A stretch of 64,000 nt of DNA from Dyella_B sp035503745 (GTDB lineage: Bacteria > Pseudomonadota > Gammaproteobacteria > Xanthomonadales > Rhodanobacteraceae): the NCBI RefSeq assembly GCF_035503745.1, contig NZ_DATJTC010000027.1, positions 108,343-172,342 of the forward strand, written 5' to 3'. The position numbers were made by a program, and so were the translations under genes. Below are positions 61,753-64,000 of the stretch, one piece after another (within the stretch, counting starts at the first letter, position 1; each line of letters opens with the position of its first letter). The notes beneath the pieces were generated by a model, which worked only from the letters and a program-made list of their open reading frames with translations, had not been told where the DNA came from and did not search any database.

Positions 61753-63372
61753 ATGGTCCGTTTGTTGCCGTTGTGCACCGCGTTGGCGCTTGCCCTCGCA
61801 TCGGTCACCCCGCTTGCCGCCAAGGACGACCACCAGGGCGTGGCCTGGCAAACCGTTCCCGAACTGCGCAAACAAATGGATGCCGGCAAGCTGAGCAGCA
61901 AGACGCTGGTACAGGACGACATCGCGCGGATCAGGAAGATCGACCAGGCCGGGCCGACCCTGCGTTCGGTGCTGGAGTTGAATCCCGACGCGCTGAAAAT
62001 TGCCGCCGCGCTGGACAAGCGGCACGGCGCCGCGCACGGTCCGCTTTACGGCATCCCCGTCTTGCTGAAAGACAACATCGACACCGGCGACCGCACGCTT
62101 ACCACCGCCGGCTCGCTCGCCTTGGCCGACGCACCCGCGCCCAAGGACGCCGCGCTGGTGGTCCGGCTGCGCCAGGCGGGCGCGGTCATCCTGGGCAAGG
62201 CCAACTTGAGCGAATGGGCGGATATGCGTTCGGCCCATGCCAGCAGCGGCTGGACGGGCCGTGGCGGACAGACGCGCAACCCCTACGCGCTGGATCGAAA
62301 CCCCTGCGGTTCGAGCTCGGGCTCGGCCGTCGCCGTGGCGGCAGGGCTCGTTCCGGTGGCGGTGGGCACGGAAACCGACGGCTCGATCATCTGTCCGGCA
62401 TCGATGAACGGCATCGTGGGCATCAAGCCGACGCTGGGCCTGGTCAGTCGCAGCGGCATCATCCCGATCAGCCACAACCAGGACACCGCGGGCCCCTTGG
62501 CGCGCGACGTCACGGACGCAGCTATTCTGCTCAGCGCCATGGCGGGCAGCGATCCCAACGATCCGGCCACCGTCGATGCGGACAAACACGCCACCGATTA
62601 CACCCGCTTTCTCGACCCGAACGGATTGCGCGGCAAGCGCATCGGCGTGGTGCGCGCGCTGGCCGGCAGCGAACCCAATGCCGACCGCGTGCTCGACGAA
62701 GCCATCGCCGCGATGAAAGCGCAGGGCGCGATCATCGTCGATCCGGTCGTCCTGCCGCATCTGTCGGAACTGGGCGATCCGGAAATGACCGTGATGCTGT
62801 ATGACTTCAAGCACGATCTCAACGCCTATCTCGCCACCCGCACCGGGCTGCAGGTAAAAACGCTGGCCGACGTGATCGCCTTTGACCAGCGCCACGCGCA
62901 GCAGGAAATGCCGTGGTTCGGCCAGGATCTGCTGGAACAGGCGCAGGCCAAAGGGCCACTGACCGACAAGGCGTACACCGATGCGCTGACCAAAGCGAAA
63001 CAACTTTCCGGTCCGCAAGGCATCGATGCCGCGCTGCAGGCCAATCATCTGGATGCGCTGCTCTCGCCTTCGTGGGGCCCCGCTTACCTCACGGACCTGG
63101 TACTGGGCGATCACATCGTCAGCGGCAATCCCACCATTGGCGGAGCCTCACAGCCGGCGGCCGTGGCGGGTTACCCATCGATCACCGTACCGGCGGGCTG
63201 GGCACATGGGCTTCCGGTTGGCATCGTGTTCTTCGGCACGAAGTGGAGCGAGCCGACGCTGATTTCCATCGCCTATGGCTTTGAGCAACACACCCATGCC
63301 TGGCAAGCGCCAAAATTCCTGCCCACGGTGGATGGTCATTCTTATGCGCCGGTGACCGTAGCCGGCCACTGA
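61753..63372 (+). CDS. secreted amidase (amidase signature family)
   Basis: 539 residues. A signal peptide (MVRLLPLCTALALALASVTP, then Ala-Lys) sends it to the periplasm. The amidase signature has the Lys of LLKDN, the cis-Ser of GSSSGSAVAV and the nucleophile Ser of GTETDGSIICPAS. Family members hydrolyse amides, peptides or aminoacyl esters. Most are cytoplasmic, so export is noteworthy. The substrate is unknown. Confidence 0.92.
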   Translation: MVRLLPLCTALALALASVTPLAAKDDHQGVAWQTVPELRKQMDAGKLSSKTLVQDDIARIRKIDQAGPTLRSVLELNPDALKIAAALDKRHGAAHGPLYGIPVLLKDNIDTGDRTLTTAGSLALADAPAPKDAALVVRLRQAGAVILGKANLSEWADMRSAHASSGWTGRGGQTRNPYALDRNPCGSSSGSAVAVAAGLVPVAVGTETDGSIICPASMNGIVGIKPTLGLVSRSGIIPISHNQDTAGPLARDVTDAAILLSAMAGSDPNDPATVDADKHATDYTRFLDPNGLRGKRIGVVRALAGSEPNADRVLDEAIAAMKAQGAIIVDPVVLPHLSELGDPEMTVMLYDFKHDLNAYLATRTGLQVKTLADVIAFDQRHAQQEMPWFGQDLLEQAQAKGPLTDKAYTDALTKAKQLSGPQGIDAALQANHLDALLSPSWGPAYLTDLVLGDHIVSGNPTIGGASQPAAVAGYPSITVPAGWAHGLPVGIVFFGTKWSEPTLISIAYGFEQHTHAWQAPKFLPTVDGHSYAPVTVAGH

Positions 63373-63590
63373 GCGTTGTGGGCGAAGCGTAACCCGATAT
63401 CTCATTACCACAGCATCGAGCGTCCACGCATTTACGTTATAGCAACCTTCCACTGCCACGGATCGACTGAATCGGATGGAGTTGCAGCTGGTGACCAATC
63501 GTTTTGCGTCCCGGCGACATGACGTGTCTGGTGTTCCAGATGGAACGCCAGACACGTTTTAATAATCAACATAACGTAAAAGATATTCTT
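63373..63590 (+). promoter_or_regulatory. AT-rich leader with a long hairpin ahead of the chitin-binding-module gene
   Basis: The stem at 63522-63537 with 63542-63557 pairs 16 bases, one a G-T wobble, around an AGAT loop and is followed by TTT. That is 31 bp before the ATG at 63591. TTTACGTTAT (63431-63440) is repeated inverted at 63571-63580 as ATAACGTAAA, flanking the hairpin. The hairpin can act as terminator for the amidase transcript or as leader control. Confidence 0.6.
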
Positions 63591-64000
63591 ATGCGTATTG
63601 ATAAACTTCCTGGCGCCAACGGCGCTTATCTTTCGTGCGATTTGCCCAACTCATCCACCGCCGCCGCCGCAGAACCGGCCACAACCTCCAATACGAAAAA
63701 CACCACGGCTCAAACCAACCTCCAGCACCATGACCCCATCGGCGGTGGCACCGGCATCGATACAAAACCGGTGGATTACCAGACCTGGCTGAACCATACC
63801 GCGCCCGAGCCTTGGGCGGCCGGCCGGACATATAAACCTGGCGACCAGGTGATTTACGGCCAGAATGTTTATCAATTGGTGGGCGCATGGGATAGCCATG
63901 ACATCCGGCCCGACACCTGGCGCAGCAACTGGTGGTATAGCGGGAGCGTCCAGAACAATTACAACTATTACGCGAAGCTGCCGCCTGGAACCGCCAGCTA
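63591..64000 (+). CDS. chitin-binding-module (CBM5/12-like) protein, 3' end outside window
   Basis: The frame is open from ATG 63591 to the window end, 136 codons. Residues 1-60 are Asn/Thr/Ala-rich and disordered with no signal peptide (MRIDKLPGANGAYL). From about residue 70, APEPWAAGRTYKPGDQVIYG, then VYQLVGAWD and SNWWYSG match a type-3 chitin-binding domain with its aromatic residues. More domains presumably follow. Codon use is poorer in GC than the region's core genes. No good Shine-Dalgarno is present, so the start is uncertain. Confidence 0.7.
   Translation, partial: MRIDKLPGANGAYLSCDLPNSSTAAAAEPATTSNTKNTTAQTNLQHHDPIGGGTGIDTKPVDYQTWLNHTAPEPWAAGRTYKPGDQVIYGQNVYQLVGAWDSHDIRPDTWRSNWWYSGSVQNNYNYYAKLPPGTAS

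Noticed and set aside
1..64000. CRISPR array or phage region
   Set aside because: No regularly spaced direct repeats and no phage structural, integrase or lysis genes were seen.

Overview
The window is a GC-rich gammaproteobacterial chromosome segment, most likely from Xanthomonadales (Rhodanobacteraceae: Dyella, Rhodanobacter, Frateuria or Luteibacter type). The main evidence is the conserved block map/rpsB-tsf-pyrH-frr-uppS-cdsA-dxr-rseP-bamA-lpxD-fabZ-lpxA-lpxB-rnhB-dnaE-accA with dapD and glnD beside it, together with family-level protein similarity. The genus is an inference. I see no phage, insertion sequence with a transposase, CRISPR array, tRNA or rRNA.

Layout. 1-3.2 kb: a possible specialised lipid locus (hydrolase cut by the window edge, two four-helix EamA/ArnE-F-like half-transporters, acyl carrier protein, ketoacyl synthase). 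3.2-7.0 kb: a NUDIX hydrolase, then a lipoprotein phosphodiester glycosidase overlapping a penicillin-acylase family enzyme. 7.1-11.5 kb: lysine pathway genes dapE and dapD with an Spx/ArsC-like gene, a frameshifted ceramidase-like membrane protein gene and an intruding secreted orphan. 11.6-16.1 kb: PepSY-type membrane protein, glnD, map and a nested inverted-repeat element. 16.1-36 kb: the translation, isoprenoid, envelope and DNA replication block. 36-45 kb: accA, NYN/LOTUS protein, tilS, an MFS exporter, xseB-ispA, two DUF4870 proteins, pmbA, DUF1653 and darP. 45-52 kb: tldD, yhdP and rng on the minus strand. 52-64 kb: more accessory content, with a MUG-like glycosylase, an LtaS-like membrane sulfatase-fold enzyme, an RND pump with adaptor, two c-type cytochromes, a secreted amidase and the start of a chitin-binding-module protein.

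How the genes work together. The core block couples protein synthesis (S2, EF-Ts, RRF, Met aminopeptidase) to envelope building: UppS and CdsA make lipid carriers and phospholipid precursors, LpxD/A/B and FabZ make lipid A, BamA inserts outer-membrane proteins and RseP releases sigma-E on envelope stress. PmbA and TldD are the two halves of one metalloprotease, encoded in separate transcripts about 1 kb apart.

The most striking observation is the dxr gene at 22179-23351. It sits in the classical position and is an intact ORF, but nearly all canonical metal- and substrate-binding residues of Dxr are replaced, so it looks like a pseudoenzyme. Others worth a look are a 289-bp nested palindromic element abutting map, an RGG-like tail on ribosomal protein S2, a single-base frameshift in a ceramidase-like gene, and a MUG-like glycosylase lacking the catalytic Asn.
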